Shown: positions 18,410-27,036 of the stretch, piece by piece | Layout of the letters: every line of letters begins with the position of its first letter | How positions within the stretch are numbered: position 1 is the stretch's first letter | Origin: Thiomicrorhabdus chilensis DSM 12352 | GTDB taxonomy: Bacteria > Pseudomonadota > Gammaproteobacteria > Thiomicrospirales > Thiomicrospiraceae | Direction of reading: 5' to 3' | Length of the DNA stretch: 64,000 bases | Assembly (NCBI RefSeq): GCF_000483485.1 | Contig: NZ_KI519609.1 | Span: 2,323,460 to 2,387,459, forward strand | Notes under the pieces: model-generated | The model's input: only the letters and a program-made list of their open reading frames with translations | Database searches by the model: none | Told to the model about the DNA's origin: nothing | Made by a program: the position numbers and the translations under genes

Positions 18410-18949
18410 ATGAAAATCAGCCGTTTCACCCCAAGCCAAATTGCCGAAATCCAATCTTTATTCACTTCAACCTTCAGCGATTCGGAAGGACCGGCCGAGG
18501 GCGAATCCATCGGCCAATTGGCTTTAGAAATGTTAAACACAACCGATTCAGCCGATTTACAGTGTTTTATCGCCAGTGAAGAGAAGCGCATCATCGCCAG
18601 CATTATTTTTTCCAGACTTTCTTTTGCAGAATCCGACATCCAAGCCTTTTTATTGGCGCCGGTTGCCGTCTTGACCGCTTATCAGAAACAAGGCATCGGC
18701 CAGACTATAATCCAGTTTGGCCTGCAGCAGTTGAGAAAACAAGATGTGGAACTGGCGGTAACTTACGGTGATCCGGGCTATTATTCAAAAGTCGGTTTTG
18801 AGCCGGTCAGCACACAACAGGTTCCGGCGCCGATGGCGCTTTCCATGCCACAAGGTTGGCTGGCACAATCGCTCACCGGCGCAAAAATACCGACCATCTC
18901 CGGAAAATCAAAGTGCGTGCCCGCCATCGCCAAACCCGAATATTGGTAA
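18410..18949 (+). CDS. GNAT-family N-acetyltransferase (YhbS-like)
   Basis: A 179-residue acetyltransferase. It has the acetyl-CoA pyrophosphate loop in AYQKQGIGQTIIQFGLQQLR and the YhbS-type GDPGYYSKVGFEP turn after it. The frame is open upstream, overlapping the previous gene. ATG 18410 is chosen because it starts the GNAT fold (MKISRFTPSQIAEI). Substrate unknown. Confidence 0.85.
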   Translation: MKISRFTPSQIAEIQSLFTSTFSDSEGPAEGESIGQLALEMLNTTDSADLQCFIASEEKRIIASIIFSRLSFAESDIQAFLLAPVAVLTAYQKQGIGQTIIQFGLQQLRKQDVELAVTYGDPGYYSKVGFEPVSTQQVPAPMALSMPQGWLAQSLTGAKIPTISGKSKCVPAIAKPEYW

Positions 18950-19010
18950 TTCACCGCCAGCAAAGCATCCTATAACTTTACCTTTAATCATTAACTGCAT
19001 TTTTTACAGC

Positions 19011-20099
19011 ATGACAAAACACTCAGCACCTCAATCCTTATTGGACAGCGTTACAACCATCCTGCCGATCATTGAACAAAACGCGCAGAAATCCGAACAG
19101 CTTGGACATTTAACGGACGAGGTTCTGGACGCTTTGTTTGAGCAGCGTCTGTTTCGCCTGTTTATTCCGCAAGAATACAACGGTGAAGCCACCGATTTAC
19201 CCACCGCATTGAAGGTGTTTGAACGGGTGGCGTCAGCGGATGGGGCCACCGGCTGGCTGGTGATGATTGGCGCCGGAGGCGGATTGTTTTCCGGTTTTTT
19301 GCAGGAAGACGCCGCACGGCAAATCTTTTCTCCGGAACGCGCGGTGATTGCCGGATCGGGCATGCCTTCGGGTATTGCCAGCAGCACCAAGAAGGGCTTT
19401 GAGGTTAGCGGACGCTGGGCCTATGCCAGCGGCGCCTATCATGCCAGTTGGTTTACCGCCAACTGCAAAGTTGATGGCGACGACAATGAGATTACCGCAA
19501 TCGCCGTGCCTGCAGAACAAGTGACCATTCATGACACCTGGTCGGTGTTCGGCATGCAAGCCACCGGCAGTCATGACTTCAGCCTGGATTCGTTTTCGGT
19601 GGCGCCCGCCTATACCCTCTCCCTTTTCGATGAACCGCTATTGGACGAGCCTATTTTCCGCTGCCCGCTGGAAACTCTGGCCAGTCTCTCTTTTGCCAGC
19701 GTGGCAATCGGCATTGCACAGCACGCCTTGAACGAGTTCAACGACTTTGCGCAACACAAGCGCCCAGCGGGTTCCTCGCACACCCTTGCCGAAACCTCGG
19801 AGATTCAGCGGCTCTGCGATCAAAACGAACACCTGATTTCCAACGCACGTGATTCGCTGTACGGCCTGGCGCAACAGGTTTGGGTTACCGCCGAAGCCGG
19901 TGAGGTTCCATGTGAAAACCTGCTGAATCAAGTCCAGCAAATGGGCATTGAAAATGTGCAGGCCTGTCTAAAGGCGGTGGATCAGCTCAAAGCCCATGCA
20001 GGCATGCGTGCGGTGTTCACCGATTCGGCATTGGGTCGTGCCTGGCGAGATCTGCATGTTCTTAGCCAGCATGTCATTGTGACACCCAAAATAAATTAA
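19011..20099 (+). CDS. acyl-CoA dehydrogenase-like flavoprotein
   Basis: A 362-residue protein of the acyl-CoA dehydrogenase / class D flavin monooxygenase superfamily. It has an N-terminal helical domain (LFIPQEYNGEATDLPTALKV), a central beta domain (VSGRWAYASGAYHASWF, WSVFGMQATGSHDF) and a C-terminal helical bundle. The GRW.Y.SG.xH and GMxxTGSxD motifs are those seen in HsaA/DszC-like and SfnB-like proteins, some of which act on organosulfur or aromatic substrates. The frame opens earlier, inside the GNAT gene; ATG 19011 gives the normal domain length. Reaction undetermined. Confidence 0.8.
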   Translation: MTKHSAPQSLLDSVTTILPIIEQNAQKSEQLGHLTDEVLDALFEQRLFRLFIPQEYNGEATDLPTALKVFERVASADGATGWLVMIGAGGGLFSGFLQEDAARQIFSPERAVIAGSGMPSGIASSTKKGFEVSGRWAYASGAYHASWFTANCKVDGDDNEITAIAVPAEQVTIHDTWSVFGMQATGSHDFSLDSFSVAPAYTLSLFDEPLLDEPIFRCPLETLASLSFASVAIGIAQHALNEFNDFAQHKRPAGSSHTLAETSEIQRLCDQNEHLISNARDSLYGLAQQVWVTAEAGEVPCENLLNQVQQMGIENVQACLKAVDQLKAHAGMRAVFTDSALGRAWRDLHVLSQHVIVTPKIN

Positions 20100-20205
20100 T
20101 GGGATCGGAACGCGTTTAATTCAAAAAATCCACGCAGAAAATCCAAGCCCGCCCCTTTTAAAAGACCCTTGTCCTACGCTGAATCTATGTATTTACCCGT
20201 AATAT

Positions 20206-20241
20206 AAACAGGTTTTATACGCCATAAAAAAATACCTGTTT
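20206..20241. promoter_or_regulatory. inverted repeat upstream of the YeeE/YedE pair
   Basis: AAACAGGT (20206-20213) and ACCTGTTT (20234-20241) are exact inverted arms separated by 20 bp of A/T-rich sequence. They lie 65 bp upstream of the first YeeE/YedE gene. A regulator site is possible; a chance hairpin is not excluded. Confidence 0.35.
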
Positions 20242-20305
20242 TAAGCCAAGACCAAAACCAAGCAAAATACCCATAACTATAAAAAATATTTATCAGGAAA
20301 CACTT

Positions 20306-20794
20306 ATGGAAGTTGTTGTTTGGATCGGATGGATCGGGGGCTTGGCCATCGGTCTGTTTGTGATCTTGCACTTTTGGTTAATGGGCAAACCGGCGGGCTG
20401 TTCGACCGGTTATGGCAATGTCTGCGGTTTGCTCAGCAAAAAACTGACCTACTACCGTCAAGGCGAATACAGCAACCCAAACAATACCAAACTTTGGTTT
20501 CTGATCGGCATTCCGCTCGGCGGCCTGCTGAGCGCGCTGGGTTCACCTGACACCTGGCATCTGAGTTTTGACATGGGCATGTATGAAGCCGTTTTGCCGC
20601 AATCCAATGCGGCCAAAGCGCTGTGGTTGATTTTTGGCGGCATGCTATTGGGATTTGGTGCTCGCTTGGCGGGTGCCTGCACCACCGGGCATGCACTGGT
20701 GGGTGGAGCCATGATGAACCCGCCCAGCCTGTTGGCGGGCGCGGTATTTTTCATGAGCGCCATGCTGACCACCCAACTGCTTTTTAATTTCTAA
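20306..20794 (+). CDS. YeeE/YedE-family permease, first half
   Basis: A 162-residue integral membrane protein of the sulfur-transport (YeeE/YedE, DUF395) family. About four hydrophobic helices and the conserved GFGARLAGACTTGHALVGG segment with its essential cysteine are present. Full-length members transport thiosulfate or other sulfur species. Here the protein is split into two genes, as in PmpA/PmpB-type pairs. TATCAGGAAACACTT gives a usable ribosome site. Confidence 0.9.
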   Translation: MEVVVWIGWIGGLAIGLFVILHFWLMGKPAGCSTGYGNVCGLLSKKLTYYRQGEYSNPNNTKLWFLIGIPLGGLLSALGSPDTWHLSFDMGMYEAVLPQSNAAKALWLIFGGMLLGFGARLAGACTTGHALVGGAMMNPPSLLAGAVFFMSAMLTTQLLFNF

Positions 20795-20824
20795 ACAAAA
20801 CACCGGTTTTTAAAGGATTTAACC

Positions 20825-21328
20825 ATGCACCGCTTTCCGATTTTCAAAAGCGCCAAACTGTTTTTAATCTCATTCGGTTTTGTGTATCGCGCCAATTTTC
20901 TCGCCTTGTTGATGGGCGTGATGTTCGGCTTTCTGATGAGCCATGCCGGCGCGACCACTTATGACTATCACGCCAAAATGTTTCTGATGATCGATTTTCA
21001 ATTAATGGAAGTCATTGCCACCGCCGTGGTGGTCTCGATGATTGGGGTATTCTTGTTGAAGAAGTTCCATGTGCATGCGATCAGTACCGGCGACGAAGTC
21101 GACTTTGTGAAAAAACCCTACCAAAAAGGTCTGGTGACCGGCGCCTTTCTGTTCGGTATCGGCTGGGCGATGACCGCTTCTTGCCCGGGAACGGTTCCGG
21201 CGATGATCGGGGAAGGCAAAATCGGGGCGGTGTTTGTGTTGATTGGTTTGCTGTTAGGCACGATGGCGTTTGGAGTCTTGCAGACCTTCATCGCCCACAA
21301 CGGACAGGTAAGCGACACCTTAAAATAG
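20825..21328 (+). CDS. YeeE/YedE-family permease, second half
   Basis: A 167-residue partner of the preceding gene, 30 bp downstream. It carries the second conserved cysteine loop (FGIGWAMTASCPGTVPAMIGEG) and four hydrophobic helices. The two presumably form one sulfur-compound channel in the inner membrane. Confidence 0.9.
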   Translation: MHRFPIFKSAKLFLISFGFVYRANFLALLMGVMFGFLMSHAGATTYDYHAKMFLMIDFQLMEVIATAVVVSMIGVFLLKKFHVHAISTGDEVDFVKKPYQKGLVTGAFLFGIGWAMTASCPGTVPAMIGEGKIGAVFVLIGLLLGTMAFGVLQTFIAHNGQVSDTLK

Positions 21329-21355
21329 GCTTAAAACACATTTCACGCTTTTGGA

Positions 21356-21384
21356 CAGGCCTGCTCATTTTAAAAAAAGCAGGC
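21356..21384 (+). repeat. CAGGCCTG motif copy with hairpin after the YeeE/YedE pair
   Basis: CAGGCCTGCTCATTTT followed by A-rich sequence and GCAGGC. GCCTGC (21359-21364) pairs with GCAGGC (21379-21384), so the copy can fold into a stem-loop 28 bp after the stop codon. Confidence 0.7.
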
Positions 21385-21584
21385 TGAAAACACGCTACTT
21401 TCAAGGCAAAGTCAACCCAATCATAATAAATTCATTTATTTAAGCTATAAATTCCTTTAAATTTCATTATAATACCTCTTTTTCAAATTCTTAGGGCTAA
21501 CCTATTGTTTTGCATTGTTTTACATGCCCTGTCAGACAATTCAGCAGCAATCACGCCTAAGCTAGTATAGAGAGCGCCAGCTTC

Positions 21585-23405
21585 ATGACCACAGAACATA
21601 TTCGTAACATTGCAATCATTGCTCACGTTGACCACGGTAAAACCACCCTGGTTGACCAGCTGCTTAGACAATCCGGAACATTGGATGAGCGTAAAGACAC
21701 CGGTGAACGTGTCATGGACTCCAACGATCTTGAAAAAGAACGTGGGATTACCATCCTGTCTAAAAACACGGCTGTTAAGTGGAATGACTACCGCATCAAC
21801 ATCGTAGACACTCCGGGCCACGCCGACTTTGGTGGAGAAGTGGAACGTATTCTGTCGATGGTGGATTCGGTATTGCTTTTGGTGGATGCCGTTGAAGGCC
21901 CGATGCCGCAGACCCGTTTTGTAACCGAAAAAGCATTGCAGCAAGGGCTTAAGCCAATTGTTGTTATCAACAAAATCGACCGTCCAGGTGCCCGTCCTGA
22001 CTGGGTACTGGATCAGACTTTCGATTTGTTTGACCGCTTGGGTGCAGACGACGAGCAGATGGATTTTGATGTTTTATATGCGTCGGGTCTAAACGGTTTT
22101 GCCGGTTTTGAAGATACCGTTCGCGAAGGCGACATGCAGCCAGTATTCCAGACCATTGTTGATAAGGTCTCTCCTCCGGATGTGGATATTGGCGGTCCTT
22201 TCCAGGTTCAGTGTATCTCTTTGGATTACGACACCTATAAAGGGGTGATCGGTACCGGACGTATCAAACGCGGTTCTTGTCAGGTGGGCATGGCGGTCTC
22301 CATCGTAGATGCAAAAGGCAATATTCGCAAAGGTAAAATGGGCGAGATCTTCGGTTACCATGGCTTGGAGCGTATGAACGTTGATGAAGCGCACGCCGGT
22401 GACATCATCGCGTTTGCAGGTTTTGATCCACTGAACATCTCTGAAACGATTTGTGACCCTAACCACCCGGAAGCCCTGCCTGCCTTGACCATTGATGAGC
22501 CGACTGTGAGCATGACATTCCAGGTCAACGACTCGCCGTTTGTGGGCAAGGAAGGTAAATTGTTAACCTCTCGCCAGATTCGTGAGCGTTTGGACAAAGA
22601 GTTGCTGACCAACGTGGCGTTGCGCGTTGAAGACACCGAAGATGCGAACAAATTCCGTGTCTCCGGCCGTGGTGAACTTCACCTTTCCGTATTGATCGAA
22701 ACCATGCGTCGTGAAGGATTCGAGATGGGAATTTCACGTCCGGAAGTTATCTTCAAGGAAGTGGACGGCGAAATTCAGGAACCTTATGAGAACCTGACCG
22801 TTGACGTACCGGAAGAATCTCAAGGTTCGATCATGGAAAAACTGGGCATGCGTAAAGCCGAGATGGTTGACATGGTTCCGGACGGACACGGTCGTGTGCG
22901 TATCGATTTCGTGATCCCGTCGCGTGGTTTGATCGGCTTCCGTACCGAATTCATGACCGCGACCCAGGGTAACGGTTTGATCTTCTCGAGCTTCTCGCAC
23001 TACGGTCCAAAATTCTCGGGCACCCTGGGTGAGCGTAACAACGGTGTATTGATCTCAATCGGTCAAGGTAAAGCGTTGGCATTCGGTCTATTCGGTCTTC
23101 AGGATCGTGGTCGTTTATACATCGGCCATGGTGATGAAGTGTACGAAGGTATGATCATTGGTCTTCATAGCCGTGCTAACGACTTGACCGTGAACCCATT
23201 GAAAGGGAAACAGCTGACCAACATGCGTGCATCTGGTACGGATGAAGCCTTGACCTTGACGCCACCGATTCGTTTCTCGCTTGAACAGGCGTTGGAATTC
23301 ATCGATGACGATGAATTGGTTGAAGTCACCCCTGAAAGCGTGCGTATCCGTAAGAAGTTGCTGACTGAAAACGAACGTAAGCAAGCGTCACGTAGCAAAA
23401 AATAA
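21585..23405 (+). CDS. typA: translational GTPase TypA/BipA
   Basis: Ribosome-associated GTPase involved in ribosome assembly and stress adaptation. It has 606 residues, the standard length. G1 is [16 protein letters not shown]3 is [13 protein letters not shown] and G4 is [13 protein letters not shown]-like domains and the BipA C-terminal domain follow (e.g. [16 protein letters not shown]). Codon use looks more biased than the neighbours, as in highly expressed genes. Confidence 0.97.
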   Translation: MTTEHIRNIAIIAHVDHGKTTLVDQLLRQSGTLDERKDTGERVMDSNDLEKERGITILSKNTAVKWNDYRINIVDTPGHADFGGEVERILSMVDSVLLLVDAVEGPMPQTRFVTEKALQQGLKPIVVINKIDRPGARPDWVLDQTFDLFDRLGADDEQMDFDVLYASGLNGFAGFEDTVREGDMQPVFQTIVDKVSPPDVDIGGPFQVQCISLDYDTYKGVIGTGRIKRGSCQVGMAVSIVDAKGNIRKGKMGEIFGYHGLERMNVDEAHAGDIIAFAGFDPLNISETICDPNHPEALPALTIDEPTVSMTFQVNDSPFVGKEGKLLTSRQIRERLDKELLTNVALRVEDTEDANKFRVSGRGELHLSVLIETMRREGFEMGISRPEVIFKEVDGEIQEPYENLTVDVPEESQGSIMEKLGMRKAEMVDMVPDGHGRVRIDFVIPSRGLIGFRTEFMTATQGNGLIFSSFSHYGPKFSGTLGERNNGVLISIGQGKALAFGLFGLQDRGRLYIGHGDEVYEGMIIGLHSRANDLTVNPLKGKQLTNMRASGTDEALTLTPPIRFSLEQALEFIDDDELVEVTPESVRIRKKLLTENERKQASRSKK

Positions 23406-23427
23406 TGCTTTGTTAAAGTGACCATAA

Positions 23428-23457
23428 AGAACCGGCTTTTATGCCGGTTTTTTTATA
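23428..23457 (+). terminator. intrinsic terminator of typA
   Basis: AACCGGC-TTTTAT-GCCGGTT followed by a run of T residues, 22 bp after the typA stop. Confidence 0.85.
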
Positions 23458-23525
23458 CCCAAAATTCGTCAGGTTCGGTAAACTGTAATCATTTTATAAC
23501 ACTCAAAACAGGCAGACACGGCGCA

Positions 23526-24491
23526 ATGATGCAACACGATGCTCTCTACCCACCAACAGAACCCTACGCCCAGCACAGCTTGCAGGTGGACCATCAACAC
23601 AGCCTGCATGTTGAAGAGTGCGGCAATCCCGACGGAGTGCCGATTTTGTTCCTGCACGGTGGACCGGGTGGAGGTTACGCTGCAGCGCATCGTCAGTTCT
23701 TCAACCCCAACGAATACCGCATTGTGCTGTTCGACCAGCGCGGTTGCGGCAAGTCGCGCCCGCATGCCTGCCTGACCAACAACACCACCGCACACCTGAT
23801 TGAAGACATCGAGAAAATCCGCCGCCACCTGAACATTGATAAATGGGCTTTGTTTGGCGGCTCATGGGGCTCCACCTTGGCTTTGCTCTATGCACAAAGC
23901 TACCCTGAAAGGGTTCTGGGTTTGATTCTGAGGGGTATCTTTCTGTGCCGACAGCAGGACGTTGAGTGGTTTTATCATCAGGGCGCCGACCGTTTCTATC
24001 CGGACTACTGGCAAGACTTCATTGCGCCCGTTGCCGAAAACAAACGTGACAACCTGCTGGAAGCCTATCATCAATTGCTCACCAGTGAGGACGAGGTAGC
24101 ACGAATGCGTGCCGCAGAGGCCTGGTCGGTCTGGGAAGGACGCACCTCCACGCTGAAAGCCGACCCTGATTTGGTGAACCACTTTGGCGACCCTTTTCAC
24201 GCTTTGGCGATGGCACGTATCGAATGCCACTATTTTCAGCACCATGCTTTCATTGAGGACAACCAGATCATTAAGGATGCACACATCATCCAACACTTGC
24301 CGATTACGATCGTGCAAGGCCGTTATGACATGGTGTGCCCAATCAACCAAGCGATGGAACTGGCGCAATCCCTGCCCGATGCACAGTTGAATATTTGCGA
24401 CCACGCTGGCCATTCGGCCTATGAGCCGGAGATAATCCAAGCACTGGTGGACGCTACGGACAACTTGCTCACCATACTAAACCCCTTATGA
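23526..24491 (+). CDS. pip: prolyl aminopeptidase (S33 family)
   Basis: Cytosolic alpha/beta hydrolase that removes N-terminal proline. It has 321 residues. The oxyanion HGGPGGG motif, the nucleophile elbow GGSWGS, the acid in GRYDMVCP and the histidine in DHAGHSAYEP are all present. The frame runs back through the typA terminator to 23418; ATG 23526 is the realistic start (ATG 23529 equally possible). It overlaps dtd by 4 bp (ATGA), so translation is coupled. Confidence 0.93.
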   Translation: MMQHDALYPPTEPYAQHSLQVDHQHSLHVEECGNPDGVPILFLHGGPGGGYAAAHRQFFNPNEYRIVLFDQRGCGKSRPHACLTNNTTAHLIEDIEKIRRHLNIDKWALFGGSWGSTLALLYAQSYPERVLGLILRGIFLCRQQDVEWFYHQGADRFYPDYWQDFIAPVAENKRDNLLEAYHQLLTSEDEVARMRAAEAWSVWEGRTSTLKADPDLVNHFGDPFHALAMARIECHYFQHHAFIEDNQIIKDAHIIQHLPITIVQGRYDMVCPINQAMELAQSLPDAQLNICDHAGHSAYEPEIIQALVDATDNLLTILNPL

Positions 24492-24925
24492 TCTGCCTGC
24501 TCCAAAGAGTCACCCAGGGCAAGGTTGAGGTCAAGCAAAACACCATCGGTCAAATCTCAACAGGCCTGGTGGTTTTGTGCGGTTTTCAACCCCAAGACGA
24601 CCGCCAAAGCCTTAGCAAGATGGCTCACAAACTGCTACACTACCGACTGTTTGCCGACGCTCAGGGCAAAATGAACCTGAATGTTCAGCAGGTAAATGGC
24701 GGCCTGCTACTGGTGCCGCAATTCACCCTGGCGGCAGACACCAAAAGCGGCTTGCGCCCGAGTTTTTCAAGCTGCGCGCCACCGGAGACCGCTCAAGCCT
24801 TGTTCAATCAATTTGTCGATGAGATTGCTCAGGCCTACCAAACACCGCAAACCGGAGAGTTTGGTGCGGACATGCAAGTGTCTTTGACCAACGACGGCCC
24901 GGTCACATTTTGGCTTGAAGTGTAA
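24488..24925 (+). CDS. dtd: D-aminoacyl-tRNA deacylase
   Basis: Editing enzyme that removes D-amino acids from tRNA. It has 145 residues. The QFTLAADTKSGLRPSFS block and the C-terminal GPVTFWLEV (the Gly-cisPro type motif of the dimer active site) identify it. Start ATG 24488 overlaps the pip stop. A CAGGCCTG copy lies at 24561-24568. Confidence 0.96.
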   Translation: MICLLQRVTQGKVEVKQNTIGQISTGLVVLCGFQPQDDRQSLSKMAHKLLHYRLFADAQGKMNLNVQQVNGGLLLVPQFTLAADTKSGLRPSFSSCAPPETAQALFNQFVDEIAQAYQTPQTGEFGADMQVSLTNDGPVTFWLEV

Positions 24926-24960
24926 CTCAGCCAAGCAAATTCATCAGGAAACCGATTGCT

Positions 24961-25320
24961 ATGACAGAGCCTTCACAAAATGAGCTCATTGAACAACGTC
25001 TGAATGAACTTTACGAAATCATCGGCGACAAATTAATCGCCACCCTCGCACTCTATATCGAAAACAGCGGCATCAACCTGTCTAACTTAGAAAAAGCCTT
25101 TGAGGCACAGAATTTGCAGCAATTGGCGGACATCAGCCACCAGATGAAAGGCAGCTCAGCCAACCTGGGCGCACAAAACTTCTCAAAACTGTGCGGCCAG
25201 CTTGAGGTTTTGAGCAGACAGACAAGCGATTTTAATGAAATCGACAAGATTCTTTCAATGATTCGAGTCCAAAATTCAGCGATAATAGAGGTTTTGACAA
25301 AATACCTAACCTCCATTTAA
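24961..25320 (+). CDS. stand-alone Hpt (histidine phosphotransfer) domain protein
   Basis: A 119-residue four-helix Hpt domain. The phospho-accepting histidine is in ADISHQMKGSSANLGAQNF, about residue 60. It probably relays phosphate between a hybrid kinase and a response regulator, neither of which is encoded nearby. It is followed 51 bp later by two genes for unknown membrane proteins. Confidence 0.88.
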   Translation: MTEPSQNELIEQRLNELYEIIGDKLIATLALYIENSGINLSNLEKAFEAQNLQQLADISHQMKGSSANLGAQNFSKLCGQLEVLSRQTSDFNEIDKILSMIRVQNSAIIEVLTKYLTSI

Positions 25321-25371
25321 TTCAACCCGTTTTACCCGTGGAGTAAAACCTTTCAAACACGAGAAACCGTT

Positions 25372-25974
25372 ATGCATTATCAGGTTACAGAAGACGAGAA
25401 AAGACGCGCCAAAGTACCGCATCATATTTTCAACATCAATATCATCATCACCCATTTGTTCGCCTCTATGATCATATTGGAAATCGGCGATACACTTGAA
25501 CTGCTATTGATCCCTGTTATTTCCAGCCTGGTCATTGCGTACCTCTATTTCCGACGCAACAAAGCCATTACCGAAGAGAGCTGGTTTGTGGCTTCACACT
25601 GGTTCATGGCTTGGCGCCGTGGCCGCATTTTGCTGATCAGCTATGCCGTTGCCATCGCCATGGTCGCGATTTACGCCTTGATTGACGCGGTTTTTCCGGG
25701 TGGTTTTTCCATGAACGACTTCTCGACCGAAGGTGGGCAAACCAACCTGGGCGAAATCATCACCATTCGTTTTGCTGCCCTGGTTATTTTTGTGGCGGTT
25801 CTGATTACCTTTATGCAGACCGGGATTGCCGTATACGATGCAGGGAACGGCATCTCCAACCCGGCAATTGAAAAATTTCTGCCACGCGATGCATCCGCCA
25901 ATGCCGAGCTCGGCAACGGTTCGGATGAGGCTAAAAAACCTCAAACCGCCAAAAGAGAACACACAAAGACATGA
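25372..25974 (+). CDS. multi-helix membrane protein of unknown function
   Basis: A 200-residue protein with about five hydrophobic segments (e.g. IIITHLFASMIILEIGD, ILLISYAVAIAMVAIYALID, FAALVIFVAVLITFMQTGIA) and a charged C-terminal tail. Not recognised. It overlaps the next gene by 4 bp (ATGA), so the two are translated together. Confidence 0.7.
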   Translation: MHYQVTEDEKRRAKVPHHIFNINIIITHLFASMIILEIGDTLELLLIPVISSLVIAYLYFRRNKAITEESWFVASHWFMAWRRGRILLISYAVAIAMVAIYALIDAVFPGGFSMNDFSTEGGQTNLGEIITIRFAALVIFVAVLITFMQTGIAVYDAGNGISNPAIEKFLPRDASANAELGNGSDEAKKPQTAKREHTKT

Positions 25975-26633
25975 GCCAAGCCGCCAAAAAATCTAAAGAA
26001 ATCCCGCCATTCCTGATTGTTCTGATTGGTGCCTTTGCCCTCTACGCGGTTTTTTTATTGCTGCAGCCGGAGCGTGACCAGGTGGCGGAAGATCGCCTGC
26101 CATGGAACGCCCACTTTGATTCACAAGGCCAGTTGCATGCGTTGGGTTTGACACTTCATCAAACCACTCTGCGTGAGGCGATGAATATTTACGGCAAGGA
26201 TGTTGAGATTCGCCTGTTTACCGACAACGACGGCAGCAATAAATCTGCCGAGGCCTACTTTCCGGTGATCTACATCGGCTCCATCAAGGCCGCTATTGCG
26301 GTTCAGTTGGAGGTTCCCAAAGACGAACTGGAAACGGTCTACAATAGAGGCGCAAAAATCAGCCCGACCGGCTCCGGAGCCAAGGAAGTCAAACTCTCTT
26401 CTCAGGACAACCTCGACTTTCTGGACAAGACCATTGCCAGCGTGACGTTGATTCCAAGGAAAGATTTGAGTGAACGCGCCATTGATTTGCGATTTGGTGC
26501 GCCGGACTTCAAACAGCGACAGTCCGACAAACTTGACCACTGGTTCTTCAAACGAATGGGGCTGGAGATGATTATTGACCCGGAAGGCCCGGAAGCGTTG
26601 CAATATAGTCAAGTGAGCGACCGTCCAGAATAG
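25971..26633 (+). CDS. membrane-anchored protein of unknown function
   Basis: A 220-residue protein with one N-terminal transmembrane helix (FLIVLIGAFALYAVFLLL) and a periplasmic domain. The domain includes GLTLHQTTLREAMNIYGKDV, a spacing reminiscent of small bacterial lipoproteins that couple to membrane partners. No family recognised. It overlaps the previous membrane gene and ends 21 bp before a bidirectional terminator. Confidence 0.7.
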   Translation: MSQAAKKSKEIPPFLIVLIGAFALYAVFLLLQPERDQVAEDRLPWNAHFDSQGQLHALGLTLHQTTLREAMNIYGKDVEIRLFTDNDGSNKSAEAYFPVIYIGSIKAAIAVQLEVPKDELETVYNRGAKISPTGSGAKEVKLSSQDNLDFLDKTIASVTLIPRKDLSERAIDLRFGAPDFKQRQSDKLDHWFFKRMGLEMIIDPEGPEALQYSQVSDRPE

Positions 26634-26653
26634 GATTAATCGACTTCACCAAT

Positions 26654-26693
26654 AAAAAAGCCCCGGTCACCATAACGTGATTCGGGGCTTTTT
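26654..26693. terminator. bidirectional terminator
   Basis: AAAAAAGCCCCG and CGGGGCTTTTT form an 11-bp stem around a 17-nt loop, with A-run and T-run on the two sides. It can stop both the rightward 24961-26633 unit and the leftward cco unit. Confidence 0.85.
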
Positions 26694-26721
26694 GATTAAG
26701 GGCGGTAATGTGCAAAACGGA

Positions 26722-26729
26722 CAGGCCTG
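26722..26729. repeat. CAGGCCTG motif copy after ccoS
   Basis: Lies in AAAACGGACAGGCCTGCC between the terminator and the end of ccoS. The flanks (AAAAC and GTTTT) extend the near-palindrome to about 24 bp. Confidence 0.7.
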
Positions 26730-26760
26730 CCTGTTTTGGCAGAAGTCTTTTTCTGGAAAC

Positions 26761-27036
26761 CTAAGGCTTCGTATTAGCGGAATCCTGAGTGCTTTCTTTT
26801 TCCGCTTCCGTATCAGAAGCTTGGTTTTCTTCCGGCTTATTCTGGCCGTTTGAGCTTTCTGAAGTTTGACGGCCAGCAGGCTGGGTCTCTTCCGGGTATT
26901 CATCGTCCATAAAAATGCGGTTGGCGGCGCCATCCAGATCATCGAAATGCCCGGTCTTGGCCATCCAGATAAACACCACCACCACGAGAAATCCGAAAAA
27001 CAGCATCATTGGAATCAAGCCATAAATCACATCCAT
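26761..27036 (-). CDS. ccoS: cbb3 oxidase assembly protein CcoS
   Basis: A 91-residue small membrane protein needed for cofactor insertion into cbb3 oxidase. One N-terminal helix (MMLFFGFLVVVVFIWMAKTG) is followed by the CcoS signature FDDLDGAANRIFMDD and a disordered acidic tail longer than usual. It overlaps the end of ccoI by 1 base. Confidence 0.93.
   Translation of the reverse strand: MDVIYGLIPMMLFFGFLVVVVFIWMAKTGHFDDLDGAANRIFMDDEYPEETQPAGRQTSESSNGQNKPEENQASDTEAEKESTQDSANTKP

Noticed and set aside
18768-19010. Extended start of the acyl-CoA dehydrogenase-like gene
   Set aside because: Lies inside the GNAT gene; the family-length protein begins at 19011.
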